Part shown: one piece after another, positions 45,997 to 55,512 of the stretch
Layout of the letters: every line of letters begins with the position of its first letter
Position numbering within the stretch: position 1 is the first letter of the stretch
Origin: Guyparkeria hydrothermalis
GTDB taxonomy: Bacteria; Pseudomonadota; Gammaproteobacteria; Halothiobacillales; Halothiobacillaceae
DNA length: 61,400 nt
Assembly: GCF_023555375.1 (NCBI RefSeq)
Contig: NZ_JAJSEE010000009.1
Location: 1 to 61,400, forward strand
Reading direction: 5' to 3'
Program-made: the position numbers and the translations under genes
The notes under the pieces: model-generated
The model's input: only the letters and a program-made list of their open reading frames with translations
Told to the model about the DNA's origin: nothing
The model's database searches: none

Positions 45997-48900
45997 GCCG
46001 CGACCTCCTCGCCGGCAAACAGCCGGTCGAGCGACTCGATCAGGACGCGGTCCGGCCGGCAGGTGTAGACGCCGGCGTTGTCGGGGGCGTCGGTGGCCGC
46101 CTCGATCCCGCGCAGGAACACGTAGGCCGCCCCGCCCACGTGGCGGTCGTAGTCGTAGTCCGGCAACCGATCGCGCAGGTGGCGATGCAGGGCCACCAGG
46201 TACAGGACGAATTGCAGGTCGTAGCGCGAGTCGAGCATGGCCTGTTCCAGTGCCTCGGGCGTGTAGGCGGCCGCATCCGGACCCAGCCAGTTGGATTTCC
46301 AGTCGATCACGTAATACCGGCCGTCGCGCTCGAGGGCGAGATCGATAAAGCCCTTGAGCATGCCGTTGATGGCCGGCCCGGACAGGGGCGGTCGCGGGCG
46401 GCCCGGCGCGACGTGGTCGCACACGAGTCGGTCGAGCGGCGCGAGATCGGCGTCGTCGACGGCCAGCCAGAATTCCATTTCGGCCTGGTATCGGGTCGTT
46501 TCGGCCAGCGCGAGCTCCCCGCCGGTCGGCATCCGCCAGCGGCTGGCCAGCAGGGTCTCGAGACTTCGCGCGACGACATCGACCTGCGCCTCGTCGAGTG
46601 ATCGCAGCCCCGGGTGGGACGTGCGCGAGATCAGACGGGCGATCGATCCCGGGCGCTGGGCGTGACGATGAAAGCCGTCGGCGGCAATCGCCTCGATCAG
46701 GTCGTGCAGCAGGGTGCCGATCTGCGCCCCGCGTGGCAGCGCGTGGATGCCGATCGGCACCAGGTCGGTACGGAGACCCGTTGGCCCGAGGTCTGTCCTG
46801 GCCGTCACCGCGTGATCCGCGGTCGGCCGGGCCCGGGTGACTGCCTCCGCCTGCGATTCGAGACGCACTTCCTCGCGCGCGCCCTCCGGGGCGGGGAGGG
46901 GCACCCGGTGGCCGATCGAGGCGGTCAGCGCCGAGAAGCTCGAGATCCACCACGGTTCGAACGCCTCGAAATGCGGTATCCGAGGGCCGTGAAGCGCCGG
47001 TTCCGGCGGTGGCGTGAAGCGATGGCGGCGAGGATCGAGCGGCTCGGGCAGGTCCACGATCTCGATCGCTGCGTGCTCGGCCCAGCGAGCGAGCTTGTCG
47101 AGGTAGCCGGGGCGGTCGCAGGTCTCGTCGGGTGAAAAGCCGAGGAATTGCCCGAAGGCCGTCTTGCCGGGGTTGAACGCCTTGGCGTTACCGAACTTGA
47201 CCGGCCCGGCACCGAGCACACAGGCGTACTCCGCCCGGGTCATGGCCACGTAGAACAGCCGGATGGACTCGGCGATCGCCTCCTGGGCGGCCTCCGCGTT
47301 CGCCTCCTTCGTCGGCGCCATCTCCCAGACCGAGCCATCGTCGCGGTGACGGCGGGTCGGTTCGCCGCGGCGATGCGTGTCCGCCCCGAGCAGGGCGATG
47401 AAAGGCAGGAACACCACTGGGTACTGCAGGCCCTTCGACCCGTGGATGGTCACGATCCGCACCATGGCGTTGTCCTGCTCCAGGCGGATCTCCTGCTCGG
47501 CGGCCCCCTCGGTCACGGCCAGGTGCAGGCGGTGGAGCAGGGCGGTCTCGCCGTCGACGTCCTGGTCGGTCTGTTGCAGCCATTCGGCCAGGTGCAGCAG
47601 GTTGGTCAGTCGGCGCTCGCCGCGGCGGTTCTGGCGTGCGTCGGTCTCGAGCAGACGAGCCGGGATGGAGAAATGGTGCAACAGGCCCATGATCGCGGCG
47701 AGCACGCCCTGGGATTGCCAGGTCCGGTGCCATTCGTGGAATCGCTGGCAGATGGCGTCGAATTGGGTCTCGTCGCGCAGGAGGGCTTCCAGTTCCTCGA
47801 GCGGCAGGGCCATGCTGGCCGTGGCGAGCGCCTGACGGATCCGGTCGCTGCGCGCCGGCTCGGCCAGTGCCTCGAGCCACACGAGCATGTCGGCCGCCTC
47901 GGTCGAGGCGAACACCGAGGAGCGCTCGGACAGGAACACGGCCGGCACGCCGAAGTCGGCCAGTGCCCGGCGCATCAGCTTGCCTTCGTCCTGCGTTCGT
48001 ACCAGCACGGCGATATCGCGTGGCTCGAGCCCGCGCAGTGCGCCGTCGCCTTGAAAGCCGCAGCTGCCCGACTGGCCGCGATTGAGCAGTGCGGCGATTT
48101 CCCCGGCCGCCCGGACGGCCAGCGCGTCGCGGAAGGCGCCGCTGGTCCAGACCTCGTCGGGAGGCGATGCCCACAACGTCACGGCGGGCAGTTCACCGCC
48201 CCGGTCGACCAGGCGGTCGTCGCGTCCCTGGGCCTTGACCGGCTCGAACGGCAGCGGCGATGCCCCGCCATCGAGGGGGAAGCGAAACGCGCCGTCGGGG
48301 TGTTCATCGGCCACCGAGAACATCGCGTTGACCGCGCCGACCATGGCGTCGGTCGAGCGGAAGTTGCAGGGCAGGCTCGCGTGTCGTCCGGCCGTTGCCC
48401 GCCGCGCGGTGAGGTAGCTATGGATGTCCGCGCCGCGAAAGCTGTAGATCGCCTGCTTGGGATCGCCGATCAGCACGATGGCGTGCTCGTCCGAGGCGGG
48501 CGTCTCCGCCCCGAGCGGGTAGACGGCCGAGAAGATCGCGTATTGCAGCGGATCGGTGTCCTGGAATTCGTCGATCATCGCGACCGGATACTGGGAACGG
48601 ATCGCCTCGATCATGCCCCGGGCGTTGGGGTTTCGCTCCGGGTCGACCGCATCGCGCATCTGGATCAGCATGTCCTCGAATCCCATCGCGCGGCGGCTGG
48701 CCAGCAGGCTCGCGATGCGTTCGCGTATCCACAGCGCGGCGAAGGCCTGGACGGTGGGCTTGATCTCGTCGACTTGCTCGTCCAGGCGGGCAAGGGCGGC
48801 GTGCCAGTCGCCGATGGCATCCAGCGCCGGGTGCTCGGGCGGTTCGTGGCCCTTGTTGGTTGACGGGCGCGCGAGCTTCTTCCGGTCTGGCTCGCCAAGC

Positions 48901-49802
48901 GTCCCGGTACCGGCAGCCCAGTCGTCGACACCGGCAAGCCACGCCGCGAACGTGTCTTCCGTCTTGGCCTCGGCGTGACTCGTCTTGCTCAACCCCGGAC
49001 GCACGCCGTTCCACAACCCGTGCAGGGTGTCGATATCGGCGAGCCAGGCCTCGCGCGCCCGGCCCTCGGCCGTGTCCGCGCGCTCTTGCGCGACGGACAG
49101 TCGATCGAGTAGCTCGGCGGGTGAGGGCAGCTCCCCGGTGGACCCGGCCGTGATCTCGCCGACGGCAAGCCGGCTGCCGTCGCGCTTGATCAGGTTGCGT
49201 ACCTTCTCCTTGAGCGCCCCCGGCGTGTCGACCAGGCGGGCGAACTGCCGGGCGAGAGATTCCCTCGTGGTCAACGGGTAGCCGTGCGTGCGCCAGAAAT
49301 CGCGCACCGCCACGTGGATCAGGGGGTCGAGGTCGGTGATCAGCTCCTGCTCGAACAGGGCGCCGCTGTGGAAGGCGTGCTCGGCCAGCTGTCGTTGGCA
49401 GAACCCGTGGATGGTGAAGATGGCCGCCTCGTCCATCCATTCGGCGGCCCGTTGCAGCAGGAAGGCGCCGCGGGCGCGCTCGTCGGCATCGAACTCGTCG
49501 TACAGATCGCGCAGGGGTTGGTCGACCTCGTGCTCATCACGGGTGCCCGCAAACAGCCAGGCGGCCTGTTGCAGGCGGCTGCGAATCCGGTCACGCAGTT
49601 CGGCGACCGCCGCCTCGGTGAAGGTGCTGACCAGTATTTCCGGCGGGGTGAGCGGACGCGCGTGGCGTTGCTCGGGTCCGCGGTGGCCCAGTACCAGGCG
49701 CAGGTAGAGCAGCGAGATGGTGAAGGTCTTGCCCGTGCCCGCACTGGCCTCGATCAGCCGACTGCCTTGCAGGGGAAAGGTGATCGGATCAAGTTCGTTC
49801 AT
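45993..49802 (-). CDS. recB: Exodeoxyribonuclease V subunit beta (RecB)
   Basis: 1269 aa from the ATG at 49802 (SD GGGAGAGG). A 3'-5' SF1A helicase with a C-terminal nuclease. Walker A RLIEASAGTGKTFTISLLYL, motif II AMIDEFQDTDPLQYAIF, the late IVTIHGSKGLQYPVVFLPF, and the nuclease core GTLLHDLIEAI and VIDWKSNWLG with the metal-binding Asp and Lys. It is the engine and nuclease of RecBCD. Overlaps both recC and recD by 4 bp. Confidence 0.97.
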   Translation of the reverse strand: MNELDPITFPLQGSRLIEASAGTGKTFTISLLYLRLVLGHRGPEQRHARPLTPPEILVSTFTEAAVAELRDRIRSRLQQAAWLFAGTRDEHEVDQPLRDLYDEFDADERARGAFLLQRAAEWMDEAAIFTIHGFCQRQLAEHAFHSGALFEQELITDLDPLIHVAVRDFWRTHGYPLTTRESLARQFARLVDTPGALKEKVRNLIKRDGSRLAVGEITAGSTGELPSPAELLDRLSVAQERADTAEGRAREAWLADIDTLHGLWNGVRPGLSKTSHAEAKTEDTFAAWLAGVDDWAAGTGTLGEPDRKKLARPSTNKGHEPPEHPALDAIGDWHAALARLDEQVDEIKPTVQAFAALWIRERIASLLASRRAMGFEDMLIQMRDAVDPERNPNARGMIEAIRSQYPVAMIDEFQDTDPLQYAIFSAVYPLGAETPASDEHAIVLIGDPKQAIYSFRGADIHSYLTARRATAGRHASLPCNFRSTDAMVGAVNAMFSVADEHPDGAFRFPLDGGASPLPFEPVKAQGRDDRLVDRGGELPAVTLWASPPDEVWTSGAFRDALAVRAAGEIAALLNRGQSGSCGFQGDGALRGLEPRDIAVLVRTQDEGKLMRRALADFGVPAVFLSERSSVFASTEAADMLVWLEALAEPARSDRIRQALATASMALPLEELEALLRDETQFDAICQRFHEWHRTWQSQGVLAAIMGLLHHFSIPARLLETDARQNRRGERRLTNLLHLAEWLQQTDQDVDGETALLHRLHLAVTEGAAEQEIRLEQDNAMVRIVTIHGSKGLQYPVVFLPFIALLGADTHRRGEPTRRHRDDGSVWEMAPTKEANAEAAQEAIAESIRLFYVAMTRAEYACVLGAGPVKFGNAKAFNPGKTAFGQFLGFSPDETCDRPGYLDKLARWAEHAAIEIVDLPEPLDPRRHRFTPPPEPALHGPRIPHFEAFEPWWISSFSALTASIGHRVPLPAPEGAREEVRLESQAEAVTRARPTADHAVTARTDLGPTGLRTDLVPIGIHALPRGAQIGTLLHDLIEAIAADGFHRHAQRPGSIARLISRTSHPGLRSLDEAQVDVVARSLETLLASRWRMPTGGELALAETTRYQAEMEFWLAVDDADLAPLDRLVCDHVAPGRPRPPLSGPAINGMLKGFIDLALERDGRYYVIDWKSNWLGPDAAAYTPEALEQAMLDSRYDLQFVLYLVALHRHLRDRLPDYDYDRHVGGAAYVFLRGIEAATDAPDNAGVYTCRPDRVLIESLDRLFAGEEVAA

Positions 49803-52800
49803 GCCTCTCCCTCGCTTGCCATGCCCTCGGTGGCCGGGGCCTTGCGATGTTCGCCCCGCGTGCCGCTGAGCAGTGGCCGGTACAGGGCGTTGGCGACCGC
49901 CTCGAAGTCGGCGTGGGCCTCGAGCGCCGCGAATTCCGGCCACAATCGACGCAGGTCGGCATCGTACTGGGCGGCGTGGTCGAAGGCGGCGCGTGCGCCG
50001 CTGCGGCGCTTGAGGTCGTCTCTGGCGGTGAGCCAGGCGATCTGGGTGCGGGCCTCGGCCGGTAGCGGCTGGCGGCGGGCCTGGTGCCACCAGCCGACCA
50101 GGGCGGTCAACAGGTCGCGCGCGACGGTCGGATCGACCGGCTCCATTGCGACCGGGCGTTCGAGCAGGGAGTCGCGCTGGGCGTCGGATTCGCTGATCAG
50201 GTAGGTGGTCACCGGGCGGCCGCTCAACTGCGCCGCCAGGTGGGTCGGCCATTCACCCACCAGGCGGTGCCACTTGAGGTTCTTGCCCTTGTGCAGGGCG
50301 CCGGGCAGCAACCGCAGCCGAACCGCCTGATCCTCGCCGACCCGGATGTCGTCGATCTGCCCCGAGAGGACGGTGTCTTGATCGTTGCCAGCATCGGGGG
50401 TGAGACGAGCGTCGATATCGACGGCGGGCAGCAGGTCGGGATACCGGGCCTGGAACGCCGCCCAGGTGGTCAGCTGGCGGGCGAGCGGATCAGCATGATC
50501 ACGGCGCAGGGCCTCGTCGAACGGGGCCAGCGGCAGTTGGCCGGTGCCGGCAAGGCGGTCAAAGGCGGCCTCGATCCACTCCGGCAGCATCGCCTCGAGC
50601 CGCTCGCCGGAAAGGGATTGGACCGGCTCGCGGGCCAGACGTGCGCGCACCAGCTCGAGTAATTGGGCGCTGAGTTGCGACTCGCCCAGCGGGTCGAGCG
50701 CGAACGGCTCGTCGTCCTCCGGCAGGCGGATGTCGGTCCGTGGTGCCACCCCCAGGTGGCGGCCGAGGTAGACGCGCCAGGGCTGTTTCAATAACTGGGC
50801 GAGATCGCCGAGGGTGGGGATGGGGGCATCCATCTCGTCTTCGGTCTGCGCGGATGTGGCGGTATGGGTCACGTTCGGCCCGGCATGCACCTGCTGCCAT
50901 TCGGTGGCGTAACTGCTCAACTCCGGTCGCTCCGGGCCGAAGTACGCGCGGCTGAACGGCTGGAGCGGGTGCTCGGTCGTCAGTGAATCGGAGGCGGCGG
51001 TCTCGTCGGGCGAGTCCGTCAGCGACCAGCCGCGATCGATGTGATCGCGCAGCTGATTGACCAGAACGGAGGCCGGTCGCTCGTGGTTGTCGCGGATGTC
51101 GCGGCCCACCCAGCTGATCCAGAAACGGTCGCGCGCGGAGAGCAAGGCCTCGAGAAACAGGTAACGATCGTCCTCGCGACGCGATCGGTCACCGGGGCGG
51201 TAGCGACCGGCCATCAGGTCGAAGTCGGCGGCCGGCTGGCGCCGGGGGTAGGCCTCGTCGCTCATGCCGAGCAGGTAGACGTGGCGGAAGGGGATCGCAC
51301 GCATGGGCATGAGGGTGGCGAAGTTCACGGCCCCCACCAGGAATCGCTGATTGAGGCGGTGCTCGTCGAGCCGATCCAGCCAGGCGCTGCGGGCCGTCTC
51401 GATGCCGATGGGCTGATCGAATGCCGCCGAGCGGCAATCCTCGAGCCAGCCCGTGATCGCCTCGAGCACCCGGTCACGCAGGTTGACCGCCGACTCGCGC
51501 GCCGCCAGCGGATTGGCCTGGTCATCCTCGCCCGGCGGAATGGCGTCGGGATCGAAGAATGCCTCGACCAGCTCCTCGAAACGGGTGGCCCACCCGCCGG
51601 GGGATCGGCATTCGCCCAATCGGTGTCGCCACCGGCCAATGGTGTCGATCAGGTGGTGCAACGGACCGATGACCGCCGCGCTCATGCCCTCCATCCCGCC
51701 GACGGGCACGATGCCTTGCCAGTCGTCGTCCGCGCCGGCGAGGTAGCCGTACAGCAACCGGTCGAGGCCGAAATGCCAGGTGTTCTGCTCGATCCCGGCC
51801 GGCAGGCCGAATTCGGGCCGATGATCGCCGTCGAGCCCCCAGCGAATGCCGGCCGCGTCGATCCAGTGACGCAAGGTCGCTACCTCGCTGTCGGCAATCC
51901 CGAAACGCGCGCGCAACGCGTCCACTTCCAGTAGATCCAGTACCTCGCTGGCCGTCAGTCGCGCCTCCGGCAGATGCAGCAGACTCTCCAACGCACGCAG
52001 CATCGGGTGGGTATCCCGCTCCGGCCGGTCGGAGATGGCAAACGGCAGGTAGCGCGGGTCACGGCGGTCGAGTCGACCGAACACGGCACTGATGGCGGCG
52101 GCGTAGTCGGTCATGTCCGGGACCATGACGATCACGTCCCGCGGGCGCAGGCCGGGGTCGGCATCGAAGGCCGCCAGCAGCTGATCCTGCAGGATCTCGA
52201 CCTCGCGCAGCGGGCTGTGGGCGATGGTGAACCGCAGCGACTCGTCGGCCGCGTCGAGCCGACGTCCTTGCGCCTCCATCTCCGAGACCGGGCGCAGGTC
52301 GAGCAGGTCGGCCTGGATTTGTCCCAGCAGGTGGTCGGTCGTCGGTTCGGTAAACAGATCGATGTTGAGCGGGTCGCTGTGCCGCGCCCGTTCGGGTGCC
52401 TGGTCGAAGGCGTCGACCAGCCGCACGAGGTCACGCCCCTGCTTTCCCCAGGAGGCGAGCAGGGGGTGGGCGTGCTGATGGAGGTCGTGATCGGCGAGGC
52501 TCGCGTCGACCTTGCGCGCGCTGATCCGTCGGTAGGCGTGCCGGAACAGGTGACGGTCCTCCACGATGTCGCCCCAGTAGTGCCGGCAGGGGTTCTGCAG
52601 ACAGAAGATCACCTGGGTCCAACGCGAGATGGCGCCGAGGACCTCGAGGACCTGCGGCGGCAGGGCGGAGACACCGAAGACGACGATCCGGCGCGGCAGG
52701 TCGGGGGGACGTTCGGTGGCCTGGGCGGCCCGGTCGAGGAACGCGCGGTGCACCAGTGCCCGACCGGCAAAGTCCGCCGGCGCCGTGCCGTCCTCGGTCT

Positions 52801-53434
52801 CGGGCGGATGGCGTACGAGGTCGTCGAGCACCGCACGCCAGAGTGCCGGTTGCCACCGGGAATCGGCCGGAACGTCAGGGGCCTCGCCGAGCGGGCCGGG
52901 CAGGGCGAGTTCCTCGTTCGCCCAGCGTTCGAGCCAGTCGGCGCGATAGACCTGGTACTGGTCGAACTGGTCGGACAGGCGGGCGGCGAGCTGGTAGGCC
53001 CTGTGTTCGTCATCGACGATGTAATGCGCCAGGGGTTCGAAGACCGGATCGGCGCGGATCGCCGGGTCTCGCAGCAGCCGGAGCAGGCGCCAGGTCAGTC
53101 GCGCCTTGTCCAGCGGGGCCTCGGGGGGCACGTTCTGGCGTCCCAGCACGGCCCGGTAGCACTGCCACTGCAGGCGGGCCGGGAGCAGCAGGTCCATGGC
53201 CGTGGCGATGCCCAGCCCGCCCCGGCCATCCTCGTGTTGCGAGCGGCCAAGGGCGAGGCGCAGCCACTGGGCCATGCCGTTGCTCTGCACGAGGATGCGC
53301 TCGTCCTCCAGCGGCCCGAGCGGCGCTCGACGCAGCCACTCCACCAGCAGATCGCGCAGGCCCTCGAGGCGATTGCCCTGCAACACGATAAAGCCGGGCG
53401 TGATGGGGGCGTGGGCGTCCGTGGAGTCAGTCAA
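49799..53434 (-). CDS. recC: Exodeoxyribonuclease V subunit gamma (RecC), probable TTG start
   Basis: About 1211 aa if it begins at TTG 53434 (LTDSTDAHAPITPGFIVLQG); no in-frame ATG or GTG lies nearby, and the frame continues upstream through non-family sequence. The inactive helicase domain opens ILVQSNGMAQWLRLALGRS, and the RecC-typical FGVSALPPQVLEVLGAISRW and FATLMPMRAIPFRHVYLLGM follow. RecC recognises Chi. It heads recC-recB-recD; E. coli has ptrA between recC and recB, which is absent here. Confidence 0.93.
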   Translation of the reverse strand: MTDSTDAHAPITPGFIVLQGNRLEGLRDLLVEWLRRAPLGPLEDERILVQSNGMAQWLRLALGRSQHEDGRGGLGIATAMDLLLPARLQWQCYRAVLGRQNVPPEAPLDKARLTWRLLRLLRDPAIRADPVFEPLAHYIVDDEHRAYQLAARLSDQFDQYQVYRADWLERWANEELALPGPLGEAPDVPADSRWQPALWRAVLDDLVRHPPETEDGTAPADFAGRALVHRAFLDRAAQATERPPDLPRRIVVFGVSALPPQVLEVLGAISRWTQVIFCLQNPCRHYWGDIVEDRHLFRHAYRRISARKVDASLADHDLHQHAHPLLASWGKQGRDLVRLVDAFDQAPERARHSDPLNIDLFTEPTTDHLLGQIQADLLDLRPVSEMEAQGRRLDAADESLRFTIAHSPLREVEILQDQLLAAFDADPGLRPRDVIVMVPDMTDYAAAISAVFGRLDRRDPRYLPFAISDRPERDTHPMLRALESLLHLPEARLTASEVLDLLEVDALRARFGIADSEVATLRHWIDAAGIRWGLDGDHRPEFGLPAGIEQNTWHFGLDRLLYGYLAGADDDWQGIVPVGGMEGMSAAVIGPLHHLIDTIGRWRHRLGECRSPGGWATRFEELVEAFFDPDAIPPGEDDQANPLAARESAVNLRDRVLEAITGWLEDCRSAAFDQPIGIETARSAWLDRLDEHRLNQRFLVGAVNFATLMPMRAIPFRHVYLLGMSDEAYPRRQPAADFDLMAGRYRPGDRSRREDDRYLFLEALLSARDRFWISWVGRDIRDNHERPASVLVNQLRDHIDRGWSLTDSPDETAASDSLTTEHPLQPFSRAYFGPERPELSSYATEWQQVHAGPNVTHTATSAQTEDEMDAPIPTLGDLAQLLKQPWRVYLGRHLGVAPRTDIRLPEDDEPFALDPLGESQLSAQLLELVRARLAREPVQSLSGERLEAMLPEWIEAAFDRLAGTGQLPLAPFDEALRRDHADPLARQLTTWAAFQARYPDLLPAVDIDARLTPDAGNDQDTVLSGQIDDIRVGEDQAVRLRLLPGALHKGKNLKWHRLVGEWPTHLAAQLSGRPVTTYLISESDAQRDSLLERPVAMEPVDPTVARDLLTALVGWWHQARRQPLPAEARTQIAWLTARDDLKRRSGARAAFDHAAQYDADLRRLWPEFAALEAHADFEAVANALYRPLLSGTRGEHRKAPATEGMASEGEA

Positions 53435-53728
53435 GACGTCGTGTCTTCCCGGTGGTCGCAAATGGAGGTCCGCCGGGAAGTGTATGGGAAGCGGGCATGC
53501 GGTGAAAACGCGACCGGAGGTGTCGTTGGCGGGATGGCCTGGCGCCAGGGTGGTCAAAAAATGCGCAAACTGTGAAAAGAGGCATATAGTCAGGGTGTTA
53601 GGGAACGGCTTTTTGGCGTCCCGGTCAGGGGGCGCCACGTGAGCCGGGCCGGTCAGGCCACCGCCTGACCGGTAGGGCCAGACCAAGCAGGGACCGATGT
53701 ATGGATATGCCCTGGGGACGTCGCTGCC
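53435..53728. other. 294-bp gap between divergent recC and the sigma-54 activator
   Basis: No gene is seen. AT-rich part 53548-53590 includes TATAGT (53585-53590), a possible -10 for the activator gene, with no clear -35. A minus-strand TTGACC at 53552-53557 could belong to recC. The gap also carries the palindrome described separately. Confidence 0.5.
53649..53672. promoter_or_regulatory. 10-bp-arm palindrome upstream of the activator gene
   Basis: Perfect arms CCGGTCAGGC (53649-53658) and GCCTGACCGG (53663-53672) with loop CACC. It lies 56 bp upstream of the activator ATG. It could be an operator, an mRNA leader hairpin or a terminator-like stem (no T-run follows). Confidence 0.4.
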
Positions 53729-55096
53729 ATGAGTAGCGAGATGTGCATGTTTCGGCGATTGCCGATGCTGAGCCTGCGCGGGCCGGAGGCGGTCGAGGAG
53801 GTTCGCCGCATCGCCGAGCCGTTCTTCTGGGAAATCGTGGGCGTCGACGACCCGGACCGGTTATCCCGCCAGGTCAAGCGAGACCAGGTGCGGGTGGCAC
53901 TGATCGACCTGCGCGGGGCCATGCAGTCGGCAATGAGCTGGCTACCTGCCTTCTGTCACCAGTTTCCCAGTCTGCAACTGGTCGCCATCATCGAAAAGCC
54001 GCAGGCCGACAATCCCGCCCACGCCAGCTTCCTGCACGCCTACTTCTTCGATTTCTGCTTTGCCCCGATCGAGCCCACCCGGCTGACGTTCTCGATCGGT
54101 CACGCCTGGACCATGGCCCGGGTGGCCGATCTGCACGTTGCCAACGAGTCCGCCTGTGGTCTGGGCGACGGCGCCCACGAGATGGTGGGCAGGAGCGAGG
54201 CCATGCAGGCGGTCCGGCGCCAGGTGCACCGGTATGCCGGCAATCACCTGCCGGTGCTGATCACCGGGCCCACCGGCACCGGCAAGGAACTGGCCGCACG
54301 CTCGATCCATCATCAGTCCGATCGAACCGACAAGCCCTTCGTTGCGGTCAACTGCGGGACATTGAGCCCTAACCTCATCCAGTCGGAGTTGTTCGGCCAC
54401 GAAAAGGGCGCGTTCACCGGGGCGAGCAAGCGCCGCATTGGCTGGGTGGAGCAGGCCCAGGGCGGGACCCTGTTCCTCGACGAGATCGGCGATCTGCCAC
54501 TGGACGTGCAGGTCAACCTGCTGCGATTCCTGCAACAGGGCGAGATCCAGCGTGTTGGCGGGGACGCCACGATCGCGGTCGATGCCCGCATCATTGCCGC
54601 CACCCACGTCGATCTCAATCGCGCCGTGCTCGCGGGCACGTTCCGCGAGGATCTGCTGTTCCGCCTCGACGTGCTGCCCCTGGAGATGCCGCCGCTGGCC
54701 GAGCGGGGTGCCGATGTGCTCGAGCTTGCCGAGCACTACCTGGCCCGTTTTTGCGACGAGCTGGGAGTAAAGCGAAAGCGTCTGACCCCGGCGACCGAGG
54801 CGGCACTGCGTACCTATGCCTGGCCGGGCAACATCCGCGAACTCATGAACCGGCTGCGCCGCGGCATCGTGCTGGCCGACGGCAACATGGTCTCGCTGCC
54901 GGAGATCAGGCCGCACCACGACGACGACAGCAATTTCCCCACCCTGGCCCGCGCCCGGGAACTGGCCGAACGACGGGTGATCGCCGAGGCAATCGCCCGC
55001 GCGGGCAACAACGTCACCGAGGCCGCGCGCCTGCTCGACGTCTCGCGCTGCACCCTGCACCGACTGATCCGCAAGCACGACCTCTCGATCGACTGA
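53729..55096 (+). CDS. Sigma-54 dependent activator with receiver-like N-terminus (VpsR-like)
   Basis: 455 aa. N-terminal receiver-like domain (about 8-130) with Asp60 (VALIDLRGA) at the end of a strand, where a phospho-acceptor would sit; other receiver residues are weak. AAA+ domain (about 158-390): Walker A ITGPTGTGKELAARSIH, sigma-54 contact loop GAFTGA in HEKGAFTGASKRR, Walker B GGTLFLDEIGDLPLD, and arginine finger region. C-terminal Fis-type HTH NNVTEAARLLDVSRCTLHRL. The layout recalls VpsR of Vibrio, a c-di-GMP-binding activator. It is 347 bp upstream of a sigma-54 promoter, so it likely controls the Fap-like operon. Confidence 0.9.
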   Translation: MSSEMCMFRRLPMLSLRGPEAVEEVRRIAEPFFWEIVGVDDPDRLSRQVKRDQVRVALIDLRGAMQSAMSWLPAFCHQFPSLQLVAIIEKPQADNPAHASFLHAYFFDFCFAPIEPTRLTFSIGHAWTMARVADLHVANESACGLGDGAHEMVGRSEAMQAVRRQVHRYAGNHLPVLITGPTGTGKELAARSIHHQSDRTDKPFVAVNCGTLSPNLIQSELFGHEKGAFTGASKRRIGWVEQAQGGTLFLDEIGDLPLDVQVNLLRFLQQGEIQRVGGDATIAVDARIIAATHVDLNRAVLAGTFREDLLFRLDVLPLEMPPLAERGADVLELAEHYLARFCDELGVKRKRLTPATEAALRTYAWPGNIRELMNRLRRGIVLADGNMVSLPEIRPHHDDDSNFPTLARARELAERRVIAEAIARAGNNVTEAARLLDVSRCTLHRLIRKHDLSID

Positions 55097-55443
55097 CCCG
55101 GCGTTGCCACGTCGAGGGCGCCAGGTCCACCTTCACCGGTTCCCGTCCCGTCATTTCCGCTCGGCTCACGGTCGGGGCCGAGTCGTTTCCAACACGCGAC
55201 ACGCATTAACGCGTCACACCGGGCACCCAACGCCAACGGCGTCAGTGCACGCGCCCATGCGCCAGAATGGATCAACGGCCATTGGCGCTGTATCAGGATT
55301 GCGACGGTTCGACCGGGCCGACACCACGCCTGGATGCGACTCGCGCGGCGCCCCGCATTGCCGGCTGTATCACGCCTGCATCACTCGGCACCGGATCACG
55401 GGGGCTTATTTCGTAAGCCGCTGATTTTACGGCACTCAAAATC
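55097..55443. other. 347-bp regulatory gap upstream of the fap-like sigma-54 promoter
   Basis: No gene is seen. Three palindromes stand out: ACGCC-AAC-GGCGT at 55230-55242, an imperfect pair GCGCCAGAATGG / CCATTGGCGC at 55259-55288, and GGCTTA-TTTCG-TAAGCC at 55403-55419. The first two lie about 160-215 bp upstream of the -24 element, the usual range for activator binding sites of sigma-54 promoters. Assignment to the activator is inference. Confidence 0.45.
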
Positions 55444-55460
55444 TTGGCCCCGGACTTGCT
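55444..55460 (+). promoter_or_regulatory. Sigma-54 (-24/-12) promoter of the fap-like operon
   Basis: TTGGCCCCGGACTTGCT: the -24 GG and -12 GC are separated by the required 10 bp, and TTGGC and TTGCT match the consensus ends. The ATG of the first gene is 53 bp downstream. An activator gene with a GAFTGA loop lies directly upstream. Confidence 0.8.
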
Positions 55461-55512
55461 CCAGTGGGTGGCGTGGGAGCACGACGCTCCCCACCACTTC
55501 GGGAGCCAGGTC

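Noticed and set aside
43708-46068. 786-codon plus-strand open frame opposite recD
   Set aside because: Antisense of a complete RecD; Arg/Gly/Gln-rich, no family motifs.
50559-50900. Short minus-strand frame within recC and similar small frames across the window
   Set aside because: Arg/Pro/Gly-rich out-of-frame shadows of larger genes in high-GC DNA.
53590-53728. Possible c-di-GMP riboswitch before the activator gene
   Set aside because: The required GGGCAAACC-type and receptor-loop sequences are absent; only a simple palindrome is present.
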